Assembly (NCBI GenBank): GCA_964623635.1
Contig: CAZUUA010000001.1
Span: 1-64,000, forward strand
Length of the DNA: 64,000 nucleotides
Direction of reading: 5' to 3'
Source: UMGS1696 sp964623635
GTDB taxonomy: Bacteria; Bacillota; Clostridia; Oscillospirales; CAG-272
In this document: in pieces, positions 16,976 through 24,727 of the stretch
Layout: every line of letters starts with the position of its first letter
Numbering within the stretch: the stretch's first letter is position 1
Made by a program: the position numbers and the translations under genes
The notes under the pieces: model-generated
What the model was told of the DNA's origin: nothing
What the model saw: only the letters and a program-made list of their open reading frames with translations
The model's database searches: none

Positions 16976-17004
16976 ATTATACAAGGAAAGAAGGCGAATG
17001 TCAA
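16976..17004 (-). promoter_or_regulatory. Perfect consensus SigA promoter
   Basis: Minus-strand TTGACA (16999-17004), 17-bp spacer, TATAAT (16976-16981): both hexamers are perfect. It drives the nusG_II - Gx - apbE genes and perhaps the miaB-mutSL-tgt genes beyond. Confidence 0.85.
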
Positions 17005-17010
17005 GAGTGC

Positions 17011-17047
17011 GAAAAAGAAAAGTACAGAGCCGGGATCGACTCTGTAC
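17011..17047 (-). terminator. Intrinsic terminator upstream of the nusG_II promoter
   Basis: On the minus strand GTACAGAG (17040-17047) pairs with CTCTGTAC (17022-17029), followed by TTTTCTTTTT. No intact minus-strand gene lies upstream of it; see the possible remnant at 17048-17180. Confidence 0.7.
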
Positions 17048-17180
17048 CTTGCCTATGTACCATCGATGAGCCATACATTGTCATACACAGACTCGATGAC
17101 CTATTCGCCATCGGCATTCATCATGCCATAGCCGGTAATGTAAAAAACTTGTGAACAATAGAGATGTGCACAAGTTTCTC
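17048..17180 (-). pseudogene. Possible C-terminal remnant of a lost gene
   Basis: One minus-strand frame reads VFYITGYGMMNADGE, stop, VIESVYDNVWLIDGT, stop, directly before the terminator at 17011-17047. The text between the stops looks protein-like, and an orphan terminator needs a gene. AAACTTGTG/CACAAGTTT (17145-17177) forms a 9-bp dyad in the same stretch. The evidence is thin and rests on my reading of a short translation. Confidence 0.25.
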
Positions 17181-17212
17181 GTTTCCCGGCAGATTTCCGG
17201 GCACGTTGCCCA

Positions 17213-17241
17213 TTGCAAAATCCGACAAATCCTGATATAAT
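17213..17241 (+). promoter_or_regulatory. SigA-type promoter of azlCD
   Basis: TTGCAA (17213-17218), 17-bp spacer, TATAAT (17236-17241), giving a leader of about 40 nt before azlC. Confidence 0.65.
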
Positions 17242-17285
17242 ATAGGCTGTGTGTTTCCATTTTACAGTAAGAGAAAGAGAGAATC

Positions 17286-18038
17286 ATGAGCTTGTATACA
17301 TCACAAAACCGGCAGACACAAAAACGCCGGCAGGATTATATCCGTGGACTGCGGCACGGGATCCCCATTGCGCTGGGGTATCTGTCGGTGTCCTTCAGCT
17401 TTGGCATTGCCGCCGTATCCCAGGGACTGGATTGGTGGGCAGCGGTGCTCATTTCCATGACCAATCTGACCTCAGCCGGGCAGGTGGCAGGACTGGGGAT
17501 CATCGTCTCCGGCGGTACCATGGTGGAGATGGCACTGGCACAGCTGGTGATCAATCTGCGGTATGCGCTGATGAGCCTGAGCCTGTCCCAGAAGCTGGCG
17601 GAAAACTATCCCACATGGCACCGAGCCATCACTGCCTTTGGTATGACGGACGAGATCTTTGCCGTGGCATCGGGACAACCGGAGGAGGTGCGGCCGGCCT
17701 ATATGTACGGACTGATCACGCTGCCGTTTTTGGGCTGGGCTGGCGGTACGCTGCTGGGTGGACTGGCAGGAACGCTGCTGCCGGATATGCTTTGTGCCGT
17801 GCTGGGACTGGCCATCTACGGGATGTTCATTGCCATCATCGTACCCCCGGCAAGAGATTCGGTGGGCGTGCTGTCGGTGGTGCTGCTGTCCGGTGCGCTG
17901 AGCTGTGCCCTGAAATACATTCCCCTGTTTGCCGGGATCTCGTCGGGATTTTCCATCATCATCTGTGCGGTCCTTGCTTCGGTGTTTGGCGCACTCATAT
18001 TCCCACGGAAGCAGGCTGAAGAACAGGAGGAGAAGTGA
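17286..18038 (+). CDS. azlC: Branched-chain amino acid exporter large subunit, AzlC family
   Basis: 250 residues with several hydrophobic helices. GIPIALGYLSVSFSFGIAA near residue 24 and TNLTSAGQVAGLGII are typical of AzlC/YgaZ, as is the LRYALMSLSLSQKL segment. With the small AzlD partner encoded next it should export valine, isoleucine or analogues (azaleucine resistance in Bacillus). The ribosome site is weak (GAGAGAA). The C-terminal tail is charged (KQAEEQEEK). Confidence 0.9.
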   Translation: MSLYTSQNRQTQKRRQDYIRGLRHGIPIALGYLSVSFSFGIAAVSQGLDWWAAVLISMTNLTSAGQVAGLGIIVSGGTMVEMALAQLVINLRYALMSLSLSQKLAENYPTWHRAITAFGMTDEIFAVASGQPEEVRPAYMYGLITLPFLGWAGGTLLGGLAGTLLPDMLCAVLGLAIYGMFIAIIVPPARDSVGVLSVVLLSGALSCALKYIPLFAGISSGFSIIICAVLASVFGALIFPRKQAEEQEEK

Positions 18039-18349
18039 TGCAGCTGTTTTGTTATATCGCCGTCATGGCATTGGTGACCTATGCGGTGCGTGCCATTCCC
18101 TTTGTGGCGTTCAGGAAAAAGATCCGTTCCCGTTTCATTCAGGATTTTCTGTATTATGTGCCCTATGCGGTGCTATCTGCCATGACCATACCGGCAGCGC
18201 TGTATGCCACGGAGCATATGGCAACGGCGGCCATAGGTGTGGCGGTAGCGGTGGTGCTGGCTTTCTTCCGGAAGGGACTGCTGACGGTGGCATTGTCAGC
18301 CTGTGGAGCGGCACTGGTGGGGGAGCTGATCCTGCAGTTTTTGGGGTAA
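18038..18349 (+). CDS. azlD: Branched-chain amino acid exporter small subunit, AzlD family
   Basis: About 103 residues, mostly membrane helices, with the AzlD-type RAIPFVAFRKK and YVPYAVLSAMTIPA segments. The ATG overlaps the azlC stop (TGATG), which implies translational coupling; GGAGGAG lies inside the end of azlC. A GTG at 18035 is a possible alternative start. A perfect 8-bp stem (GTAAGGGG/CCCCTTAC, 18346-18374) begins in the stop codon. Confidence 0.9.
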   Translation: MQLFCYIAVMALVTYAVRAIPFVAFRKKIRSRFIQDFLYYVPYAVLSAMTIPAALYATEHMATAAIGVAVAVVLAFFRKGLLTVALSACGAALVGELILQFLG

Positions 18350-18529
18350 GGGGTGTTCGACCGACTCCCCTTACTGCGGACCCCGGTGGGTTCATACTGC
18401 GTTTGGGCTTTTTCTATATGGAATACCGAATTGTTTGAACGGTAATGCAGTTGACCGGTATCCCGTACGTTTCCCACGTGTTCAACTATTTTGAAAAAGA
18501 TGCATTTCCTATATATCAGCCACTACTTT
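18350..18529. other. 3' region between azlD and its terminator
   Basis: No gene seen. It contains the stem-loop beginning in the azlD stop codon (18346-18374, no T run), then 150 nt without clear structure before the terminator at 18530-18564. Confidence 0.4.
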
Positions 18530-18564
18530 GTACGTTTTGGTAAAAGCCAAACGTACTTTTTTTT
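18530..18564 (+). terminator. Intrinsic terminator downstream of azlCD
   Basis: GTACGTTTTGG / CCAAACGTAC stem (one bulge) with a short A-rich loop, then eight T (18557-18564). Confidence 0.85.
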
Positions 18565-18678
18565 GCAGCAGATACCATATGTTCTGCACCACGTACGCTG
18601 CGGCAGTACCTGAATACCTGTTATTGACTACCGTACAGGTCTTTTGGGTTACGTCCGCACAACTGGGCGCAGAACGTG

Positions 18679-18932
18679 TCAGAGCAGCTCTGTCGGCAGC
18701 TTCTTCTTAGCTTCGATCAGCTCCCGTTCCAGCACATCCGCAAAGTGCTGTATGGGCAAAGCTAAGGTTTCGGCATAGTCCAGAACGGCTTGGTCGTCCT
18801 TGAATGGCTGCGGTGTCCGGCGAACCATGAGCGCATACGACAGCCCAGCCGGAAATCGTCCAGGGCACAGGAGCCGTACAAATATACAGTGGGTTCGTTG
18901 TCGGCAAGGATCCGGCAGATTTTTTGCACCAT
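18679..18932 (-). pseudogene. Nucleotidyltransferase gene remnant (internal deletion)
   Basis: The minus strand holds two coding pieces in different frames. The first (from an ATG at 18932, or further up to about 18985) reads VQKICRILADNEPTVYLYGS, then CALDDFRLG: the GS and adjacent acidic residues of the aminoglycoside-nucleotidyltransferase-like fold. The expected W-S-D-I-D continuation is missing. Right after it a second frame reads MVRRTPQPFKDDQAVLDYAE, then FADVLERELIEAKKKL and stop at 18679, which looks like the C-terminus of the same family. Most of the protein (several hundred bases) is gone and the junction shifts frame. Family naming is from recall, not a search. Confidence 0.6.
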
Positions 18933-19013
18933 TTTTCTAATATTTTGCAGAAGAAAACAGACGACATCGTCAAAAAGTACAATGCCGCCTGTTTGGTGGT
19001 TTCTATGCGGTTG

Positions 19014-20522
19014 TCAATCGTTCAGCGCCATGACGGCATCCAGGATCTCCGTGACGGCCTTTTCCACCTTGCTGCGGTTGGAGGCTTCCTGAGATGCATA
19101 ATTGAACGTAGAAGCTATGCCAATATTCTGCAGGAAGGTCTGCATACCGGTGGAGCTGTTGAAGGCAAAGGAAATGTCAAAGTTCCGGGAGCCAAAGATG
19201 ATGTCCAGCATTTCGCCGGAGTCGGTGTCACGGGCATTGCGCAGGGTCAGGGTGTAGTCATAGTACGCCGGCATGATGGTGTCGTGGGCGTACATCTGGT
19301 AGGCCTCGGTGAGCAGACCCACACGCTTGGTGTCGCCGCAGGTCTTGGGAACGGAGATGGCGTCCGCATTGTTGTACTGGAAGGTGGAGTAGTAGCCTTC
19401 CTGTGCCGGGTCTACCTTGGGGAAGGGCAGGATACCAAAGTCCGACTGCATATCGCCGCCGACCAGAGTCACGGTGCCCAGATGGGTCATGAAGAAGCCG
19501 GTCTTGTCCGACATGAACAGGTTGCGGAATTCGACCCAGTTGTCCGTGTATTCGCCGGCCTTGTTGCAGTTCAGGATGTGGCTGCCGCTGTTCAGGAAGC
19601 TGTTGATATGCTCCATGGCGTCCACCACGCGGTTGTCTGCCATATTGTAGACATACGACCCGTCCGGCTGGATCTCGATGAGCTTTTCTCCACCACCCAG
19701 CAGCAGCGGCAGGGTCACTTCATCCTGCAAGGCGATGCCGAATACATCCACGCCCCAGGTCATTTGTCCGTCGCCGTCGGTGTCCTGTGCGATCTGCTGG
19801 CCATAGGTGTTGAGCCCATCCAGCGTCCAGGTTCCTTCCTTGACGGTGTCGTACAGGTTCGTGATCCCGGCATTGGCAGTCAGCGCCTTATTGAACAGCA
19901 CCACCCACGTGGCCTTCTTGCCGTTGAGCTGACCGTCGCCGATGGCAAAGTAGATCCGGTCACCGATGGAGATACCTTCGATGGATGTAGAATCCCACCA
20001 GGCCTTGGAGAAATCGATGTAGTCCATGTCGGACAGATTCAGCAGATAGCCCTGGATCACCAGCTGGCTTTGGTTTTGGGTGTGATCCTGGAACAGATCG
20101 AAGGTGTCATCGCCGCTCTGGATTAGCTTCTTGGCGGTGTTCAGTCGGTCGGTCACCTGCATCTCCTGCACCGTGACGCCAAACCGATCCAAGAGCGCTA
20201 AGTTTCTCTCAAACACCGCATCGTTGATCCGTTCTCCGTTCAGCGCCTCGGTGTACACGTCCCAGGTCTGCCAGGATACGGATTCACCGGTGCGGTCCCG
20301 ATACAGCACCACAAAATCGGTGCCGTCGTAATCCTTCATATCCGTGGGCAGATCGTCCTTTGCGGCAGGATCCTCGGTTTCTGCAGTCTCGATGGTTTCC
20401 GAACCGCCGGGTACATTGCCGTTATCGCCGGTCGTTTCCTCACTGCCTGTTTCTGCCGAACCACAGCCGACCGCCGTGAGAAGCAGTGCCGCAAGCAGCA
20501 GAGCCAACATTCGTTTACGCAT
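19014..20522 (-). CDS. Extracellular solute-binding lipoprotein (orphan, family 1-like)
   Basis: 502 residues from the ATG at 20522 (AGGAGG 7 nt upstream). Lipobox TAVGC near residue 20, then a Glu/Thr/Pro linker. The body looks like a sugar-type periplasmic-binding protein: YDGTDFVVLYRD, LNGERINDAVFERN, DGDGQMTWGVDVFG (a calcium-loop-like DxDGDG), WVEFRNLFMSDKTGFFMTH and LPFPKVD. It is the last gene of a cluster with a six-hairpin glycosidase and a GH36 alpha-galactosidase, so an alpha-galactoside ligand is likely. No permease or ATPase genes are adjacent. Three relatives are at 31263, 45552 and 47114. Confidence 0.85.
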   Translation of the reverse strand: MRKRMLALLLAALLLTAVGCGSAETGSEETTGDNGNVPGGSETIETAETEDPAAKDDLPTDMKDYDGTDFVVLYRDRTGESVSWQTWDVYTEALNGERINDAVFERNLALLDRFGVTVQEMQVTDRLNTAKKLIQSGDDTFDLFQDHTQNQSQLVIQGYLLNLSDMDYIDFSKAWWDSTSIEGISIGDRIYFAIGDGQLNGKKATWVVLFNKALTANAGITNLYDTVKEGTWTLDGLNTYGQQIAQDTDGDGQMTWGVDVFGIALQDEVTLPLLLGGGEKLIEIQPDGSYVYNMADNRVVDAMEHINSFLNSGSHILNCNKAGEYTDNWVEFRNLFMSDKTGFFMTHLGTVTLVGGDMQSDFGILPFPKVDPAQEGYYSTFQYNNADAISVPKTCGDTKRVGLLTEAYQMYAHDTIMPAYYDYTLTLRNARDTDSGEMLDIIFGSRNFDISFAFNSSTGMQTFLQNIGIASTFNYASQEASNRSKVEKAVTEILDAVMALND

Positions 20523-20608
20523 ACCAATACCTCCTGAAATATCTTGAAGCGAGAACAGGGATGCAGCCGATCCCACGCAGAACCCGGCACATCCCTGCCC
20601 CGATCGGT

Positions 20609-22798
20609 TTATTCCTTCACGATGTGCAGCACAGCCGTGTTGTAGTCGCCGCCGACCCGGATAGGCAGACCGGCACGCATGATGGTGTCGCCGTGGAGAT
20701 GCATGGGCTCTTTCAGTCCATCGCCTTCTACCGTGTACAGCGCATCGGCAATTAGTCCCTTGGGATATACCCGGTGCTGGGCGTGCATCAGGTGCCGGAT
20801 GATCACAAAGGTCACCAGTGCTTCGCCGCCATCCTCGGTCACATATTCCCAGGCGCAGTGGGTGCCGTTCTTCTCAAAGGGACTTGCCAGACGGTAGTAG
20901 TCGCCCCAGTTCACTAAGCTGTAGTACTTGGTGTAGTCGGCGACCTGCTTTTTCACCATGGCCTTTTCGTCGTCCGTCAGCTTGTTCAGGTCCAGCTCAT
21001 AGCCAAAGGCACCTGCCATGGCCACGTCTCCTCTGGTCTTGAAGGAAGAGATACGGCCGGTCTGGTGGTTGGGTACAGCGGAAACGTGGGCCGACATGGA
21101 GGACGCCGGGAACACGTGTGCGGTGCCCCACTGGATGAAGCAGCGGTCGATGGCGTCGGAGTTGTCGCTGGTCCAGAACTGAGGAGAATAGTACAGCATA
21201 CCGGCATCGTACCGTCCACCGCCACCGGAGCAGCCTTCCAGCAGCAGATCCGGGAAAGCGGCCAGCAGCCGTTCCATCAGGTCATATACGCCCAGCACAT
21301 ACCGGTGGAAGAATTCCTTCTGTCTTTCCGGCGGCAGCAAGGCAGAACCGGCTTCGGTGATGTTCCGGTTGAAGTCCCACTTCACGTAGGCGATATTGGC
21401 ACTGGACAGAATGTCGGTCATCTGCGCCAAAATGTTGTCCCGGACGTCGGCTCTGGTCATATCCAGCACGCACTGCTGGCGACCCAGAGAACGTTCTCTG
21501 CCTTCCACATGGATGCACCAATCGGGATGCGCTCTGTACAGGTCGGAATCGGGAGAGATCATCTCCGGCTCGAACCAGATACCAAACTTCAGACCCAGGG
21601 CATTTACTCGATCCACCAGAGGCTTCAGACCGCCTTTGAGCTTGTCGGTGTTCACGAACCAGTCGCCCAGCGAGCAGTTGTCGGAGTTGCGCACGCCGAA
21701 CCAGCCGTCGTCCATGACCAGCATCTCGATACCCAGCTCTGCCGCATCCTTGGCGATGGACACCAGCTTGTCGTCGTCAAAGCCAAAGTAGGTGGCTTCC
21801 CAGTTGTTCACCAGAATGGGACGGCGTGTGGTCTTCCAGGGGCCGCGGCACACATGGTTACGGATGATCTTGTGGAACTGCCGGGACATACCACCCATAC
21901 CTTCGGCAGAATAGACTGCCAGCACTTCCGGGGTGGTAAAGGTCTCACCGGGGGTCAGATGCCAGCCAAAGTCGTCGGGATTGATACCGCACAGCAGCCG
22001 TGTGTCCCCAAAGGTGTCTACCTCGCACTCCATGGCGAAGTTGCCGGAATACAGCATGGTGAAGCCGTATACGTCACCGGTCTCTTCTCCGCTGCCAGAC
22101 TGAGCCAGTGCCACAAAAGGCGTATGGTTGTGGGAAGAAGAGCCACGCTTGGAGGCAATGGACTGATAGCCATGGTGGAGCGGATACCGTTCCAGCTGCC
22201 GTTCCTTGGCCCAGGCGCCGTACAGATGTACAAAGTCAAAATCGTCCCGGTAGAAGTCGAAGCCGGCAGACAGGGCCCGTTCGATCTCGATGTCGTCTAC
22301 GGACTTGTTGGTGATCCGTGCGCTGCGGGCGATGGCATCGTATTTCGGAAATACGGAGTAGGACAGCACCACGATGGCACCCCACAGGCTGTCCTCCATG
22401 GTGATCTCCAGGGTCTGGCATTCGGTGTCGTCCCCATAGGAAGCCGGCATACCGGGCAGTGCTTTTTTGCCGTCAAAGATCTCATGGGACACATATTTCA
22501 GCGTGGTGGCAGCGTTGCCGGTCTTGCCCCGGAGCGAGATGGCAGAGATGCGGAAGTCGCCGGTGCCATTGGTGGGATATTCCTGCAGCCGGGTGTCCAT
22601 GGTGTACCAGCTTCCCGGCACAGAGGCAGAGAAGGAGGCGTTTTGCGTCCAAGGCTGCAGATAGCCCAGTGCTTCGTCGGATACGGTGCTGCCCCAGTAG
22701 GAGTGGAACAGATAGCCTTCGTTGGCAATGGCCATCACATAGGTGGAATGGTCGGTGTCCAGACGGAAGGTCTTGGTGGATTCGTTATACTGGATCAT
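20609..22798 (-). CDS. Alpha-galactosidase, glycoside hydrolase family 36
   Basis: 729 residues, the usual family length, and no signal peptide, so cytoplasmic. It hydrolyses terminal alpha-1,6-galactose from raffinose-type sugars or galactomannan fragments. An N-terminal beta-sandwich (1-320) precedes a TIM barrel. Active-site signatures: VMDDGWFG near 362, YVKWDFNRN with the nucleophile Asp475, CSGGGGRYDAGM, and FWTSDNSDAIDR with the acid/base Asp548. AAGGAG precedes the ATG. It lies 39 bp after the six-hairpin glycosidase gene and 86 bp before the binding lipoprotein gene, forming one operon. Confidence 0.95.
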   Translation of the reverse strand: MIQYNESTKTFRLDTDHSTYVMAIANEGYLFHSYWGSTVSDEALGYLQPWTQNASFSASVPGSWYTMDTRLQEYPTNGTGDFRISAISLRGKTGNAATTLKYVSHEIFDGKKALPGMPASYGDDTECQTLEITMEDSLWGAIVVLSYSVFPKYDAIARSARITNKSVDDIEIERALSAGFDFYRDDFDFVHLYGAWAKERQLERYPLHHGYQSIASKRGSSSHNHTPFVALAQSGSGEETGDVYGFTMLYSGNFAMECEVDTFGDTRLLCGINPDDFGWHLTPGETFTTPEVLAVYSAEGMGGMSRQFHKIIRNHVCRGPWKTTRRPILVNNWEATYFGFDDDKLVSIAKDAAELGIEMLVMDDGWFGVRNSDNCSLGDWFVNTDKLKGGLKPLVDRVNALGLKFGIWFEPEMISPDSDLYRAHPDWCIHVEGRERSLGRQQCVLDMTRADVRDNILAQMTDILSSANIAYVKWDFNRNITEAGSALLPPERQKEFFHRYVLGVYDLMERLLAAFPDLLLEGCSGGGGRYDAGMLYYSPQFWTSDNSDAIDRCFIQWGTAHVFPASSMSAHVSAVPNHQTGRISSFKTRGDVAMAGAFGYELDLNKLTDDEKAMVKKQVADYTKYYSLVNWGDYYRLASPFEKNGTHCAWEYVTEDGGEALVTFVIIRHLMHAQHRVYPKGLIADALYTVEGDGLKEPMHLHGDTIMRAGLPIRVGGDYNTAVLHIVKE

Positions 22799-22837
22799 AA
22801 AAATGAACTCCTTGTAGGATAGTATTTGTTATGTTTT

Positions 22838-24484
22838 TTATTGCCCTGCTTCCATGGTCACGGTAAGCTGCACTTCCTTGCCCGGCACTGTGGTCAGCGT
22901 AAAGTCCACGTACCGAGACTGGCGCAGGGTCACCGTTTCGTAGGGCACTGCCACACCGTCTGCTGTCACACCGGTGCAGGTCATACCCTGTGGCAAAAGG
23001 ATATGTCCCTCGATCAAGCGACTGGGCACGTGCAGGACGTAGGTCATGGTGTCGGCACTGCGTTCCCAGCCGTATGCCACCAGAATGCCGCTGTCCTCAT
23101 AGCCGGTGTAGTATTCCATTTTGGTGTACTCGGTCACGGCCCAGCGTGGAGAGAAGCCCAGCACATCGTACTGCACGCCTCTGTCCTCCAATCCGGCCAG
23201 TCCTTCTTCGATGGCACAGAGGATCTCCGCCGCACCCCAGCCCACGGGACCGCCGTTTACATCTGCCCCGTCCACAGGATCGTACATGAAGAAGATCTTG
23301 CCGTCCTTTTCTGCCAGAGACCGGAGTCGGCACAGAATGTCCCAGCCATAGTCCTCGTAGCCATGCCGGAAAGCCGCCAAAGCGAGCTGTCCAGCCGCCA
23401 CGGAAGAAACGGAGCCGTTGATGTAGGTGCCGCCGGGGTATGAGCCAAAGGTGGGATACGGCGGATCCAGCGTGAACCATTCCGCAAAGGTGTGACCGTC
23501 CCGGCGACGGATGTATTCGTCCAGAATGGAGCAGGCCTGTGCATGGCTGGCAGCACCCCGGTTGATGCTGTGGCATTCGGAGAGGGAAAGCATTTCTTCC
23601 TCCGGCATACCCTGACCATCGTGGTTCAGGTGCAGGTTGTGGGTGTAGATCTTGCCGTTCCACAGGTGGCGATCGATATTGCCCCGCAGTGTATCCGCAC
23701 GGGTCTCCCAGGCGGTGGCAGCATCGTCTTCTTCAAAAATACGGCGCATCCGGGCAAGGGTCTTCATGGCGGCAAAGGTACCGGTGTTGTCCCCATAGAA
23801 CACGGACATGGGCGAGTCCGGGTAGATCAGTCGTGGTTTTCCAAAATATTTGCCGTGGGTAAAGTCGAACATATCGATGGAATATTCTCGTTTCACCAGC
23901 CCCAGCGAGGGTTCCCAGCGCTTCTCGTCGGAGGTGCAGTAGTCGATGCCCTTTTCCAGCTTCGGCAGGATCCAGCGCAGCCAGTCCCTGTCCCCGGTGG
24001 CCTGGAACACCTGCCAAGCCCCTTCCACCATGAGAAATTCGATATCCGCTTCCATTTCGATCCGTCCCAGCGCCAGACCGCCGGGGAGAAATTTGAGCAG
24101 CTCTGTATCGTGGTCACGGCCGTGTATCTCGGAGACGATATGACCATCGGTCTCTCGTTGGAGCATTTCGTAAAAGAAGCCGGTTTCGGTCTGGTGCTCG
24201 GCAATGAGCGTGATGTAATCCTTTAGGTGGCTCTCCCAATGCTTGAAGGCTTTGAGCTCGAAGATATAGTCTCGCAGCCACTTGGGATTGAGCCGGACGA
24301 TCTTGCCATCCACAAAGGCGGTGAAGGTATCGAACTCTACCTGCCGTTCCAGCAGACGCATGAATCCGTCCAGCGTCAGGGTATCGGGCTCCTTGCCGCT
24401 GCCTCGTCTGTGTCCGAAGCCGGGACGTTCGCAGCGTTCCCCGGTGGTGGGGATATGTCCATAGGACAAGCTATGCAGTTCCAT
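22838..24484 (-). CDS. Putative six-hairpin ((alpha/alpha)6) glycosidase
   Basis: 548 residues from the ATG at 24484 (AAGGAG 6 nt upstream); an in-frame ATG at 24541 has no ribosome site. No signal peptide. The body is helical with repeats of aromatic- and acid-rich turns typical of six-hairpin glycosidases (WLRDYIFELKAFKHWESHL, WVEGAW-like MVEGAWQVFQATGD, DPPYPTFGSYPGGTYING, GPVGWGAAEILCAIEEGLAG), and the C-terminus is a beta-sandwich. I cannot name the GH family. Candidate acids lie in the HDTELLKF and YPDSPMSVFYGDN segments. As first gene of the alpha-galactosidase operon it probably acts on the same or a connected oligosaccharide. Confidence 0.7.
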   Translation of the reverse strand: MELHSLSYGHIPTTGERCERPGFGHRRGSGKEPDTLTLDGFMRLLERQVEFDTFTAFVDGKIVRLNPKWLRDYIFELKAFKHWESHLKDYITLIAEHQTETGFFYEMLQRETDGHIVSEIHGRDHDTELLKFLPGGLALGRIEMEADIEFLMVEGAWQVFQATGDRDWLRWILPKLEKGIDYCTSDEKRWEPSLGLVKREYSIDMFDFTHGKYFGKPRLIYPDSPMSVFYGDNTGTFAAMKTLARMRRIFEEDDAATAWETRADTLRGNIDRHLWNGKIYTHNLHLNHDGQGMPEEEMLSLSECHSINRGAASHAQACSILDEYIRRRDGHTFAEWFTLDPPYPTFGSYPGGTYINGSVSSVAAGQLALAAFRHGYEDYGWDILCRLRSLAEKDGKIFFMYDPVDGADVNGGPVGWGAAEILCAIEEGLAGLEDRGVQYDVLGFSPRWAVTEYTKMEYYTGYEDSGILVAYGWERSADTMTYVLHVPSRLIEGHILLPQGMTCTGVTADGVAVPYETVTLRQSRYVDFTLTTVPGKEVQLTVTMEAGQ

Positions 24485-24522
24485 AGGGGACTCCTTTTTG
24501 GGATCGATGTTCTTATACGTAC

Positions 24523-24551
24523 AGTATACTAAAAAATCCACAAAAAAGCAA
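24523..24551 (-). promoter_or_regulatory. Promoter of the alpha-galactosidase operon
   Basis: Minus-strand TTGCTT (24546-24551), 17-bp spacer, TATACT (24523-24528), about 35 nt upstream of the first start codon. The -35 box is poor, consistent with a regulated promoter. Confidence 0.55.
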
Positions 24552-24574
24552 GAGGATTCCCGAAAATCATGTTC

Positions 24575-24606
24575 AAAAAAAGAGAACCCCTTTGGTGGGA
24601 GTCCTC
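24575..24606 (-). terminator. Terminator between the Na/Pi gene and the glycosidase operon
   Basis: On the minus strand GAGGACTCC pairs with GGGGTTCTC (two G-T pairs), loop CACCAAA, then seven T (24575-24581). Confidence 0.7.
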
Positions 24607-24607
24607 A

Positions 24608-24727
24608 GGAGTTGATATATCGTTTTAACTCGGCATAGAAGTTTTCTCTCGAACCTATTAGGATCACGATCTCCGAATCCTTGCGTATACATACTGCTTC
24701 TGTGTCAAAGCCCAATGCTGTTACAAC
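24608..24727 (-). other. In-frame 40-codon extension after the Na/Pi cotransporter stop
   Basis: Directly after the TGA of the cotransporter the same frame stays open for 40 codons, then stops at 24605-24607 just before the terminator. The translation begins VVTALGFDTEAVCIRKDSEI, continues VILIGSRENFYAELKRYINS, and looks like folded protein rather than noise. It has no clear start codon or ribosome site of its own. It may be a gene remnant, a lost C-terminal extension or a separate small gene. Confidence 0.4.

Noticed and set aside
18707..18982. 91-codon open frame over the nucleotidyltransferase remnant
   Set aside because: This frame gives no family similarity, while two other frames give recognisable pieces of one protein.
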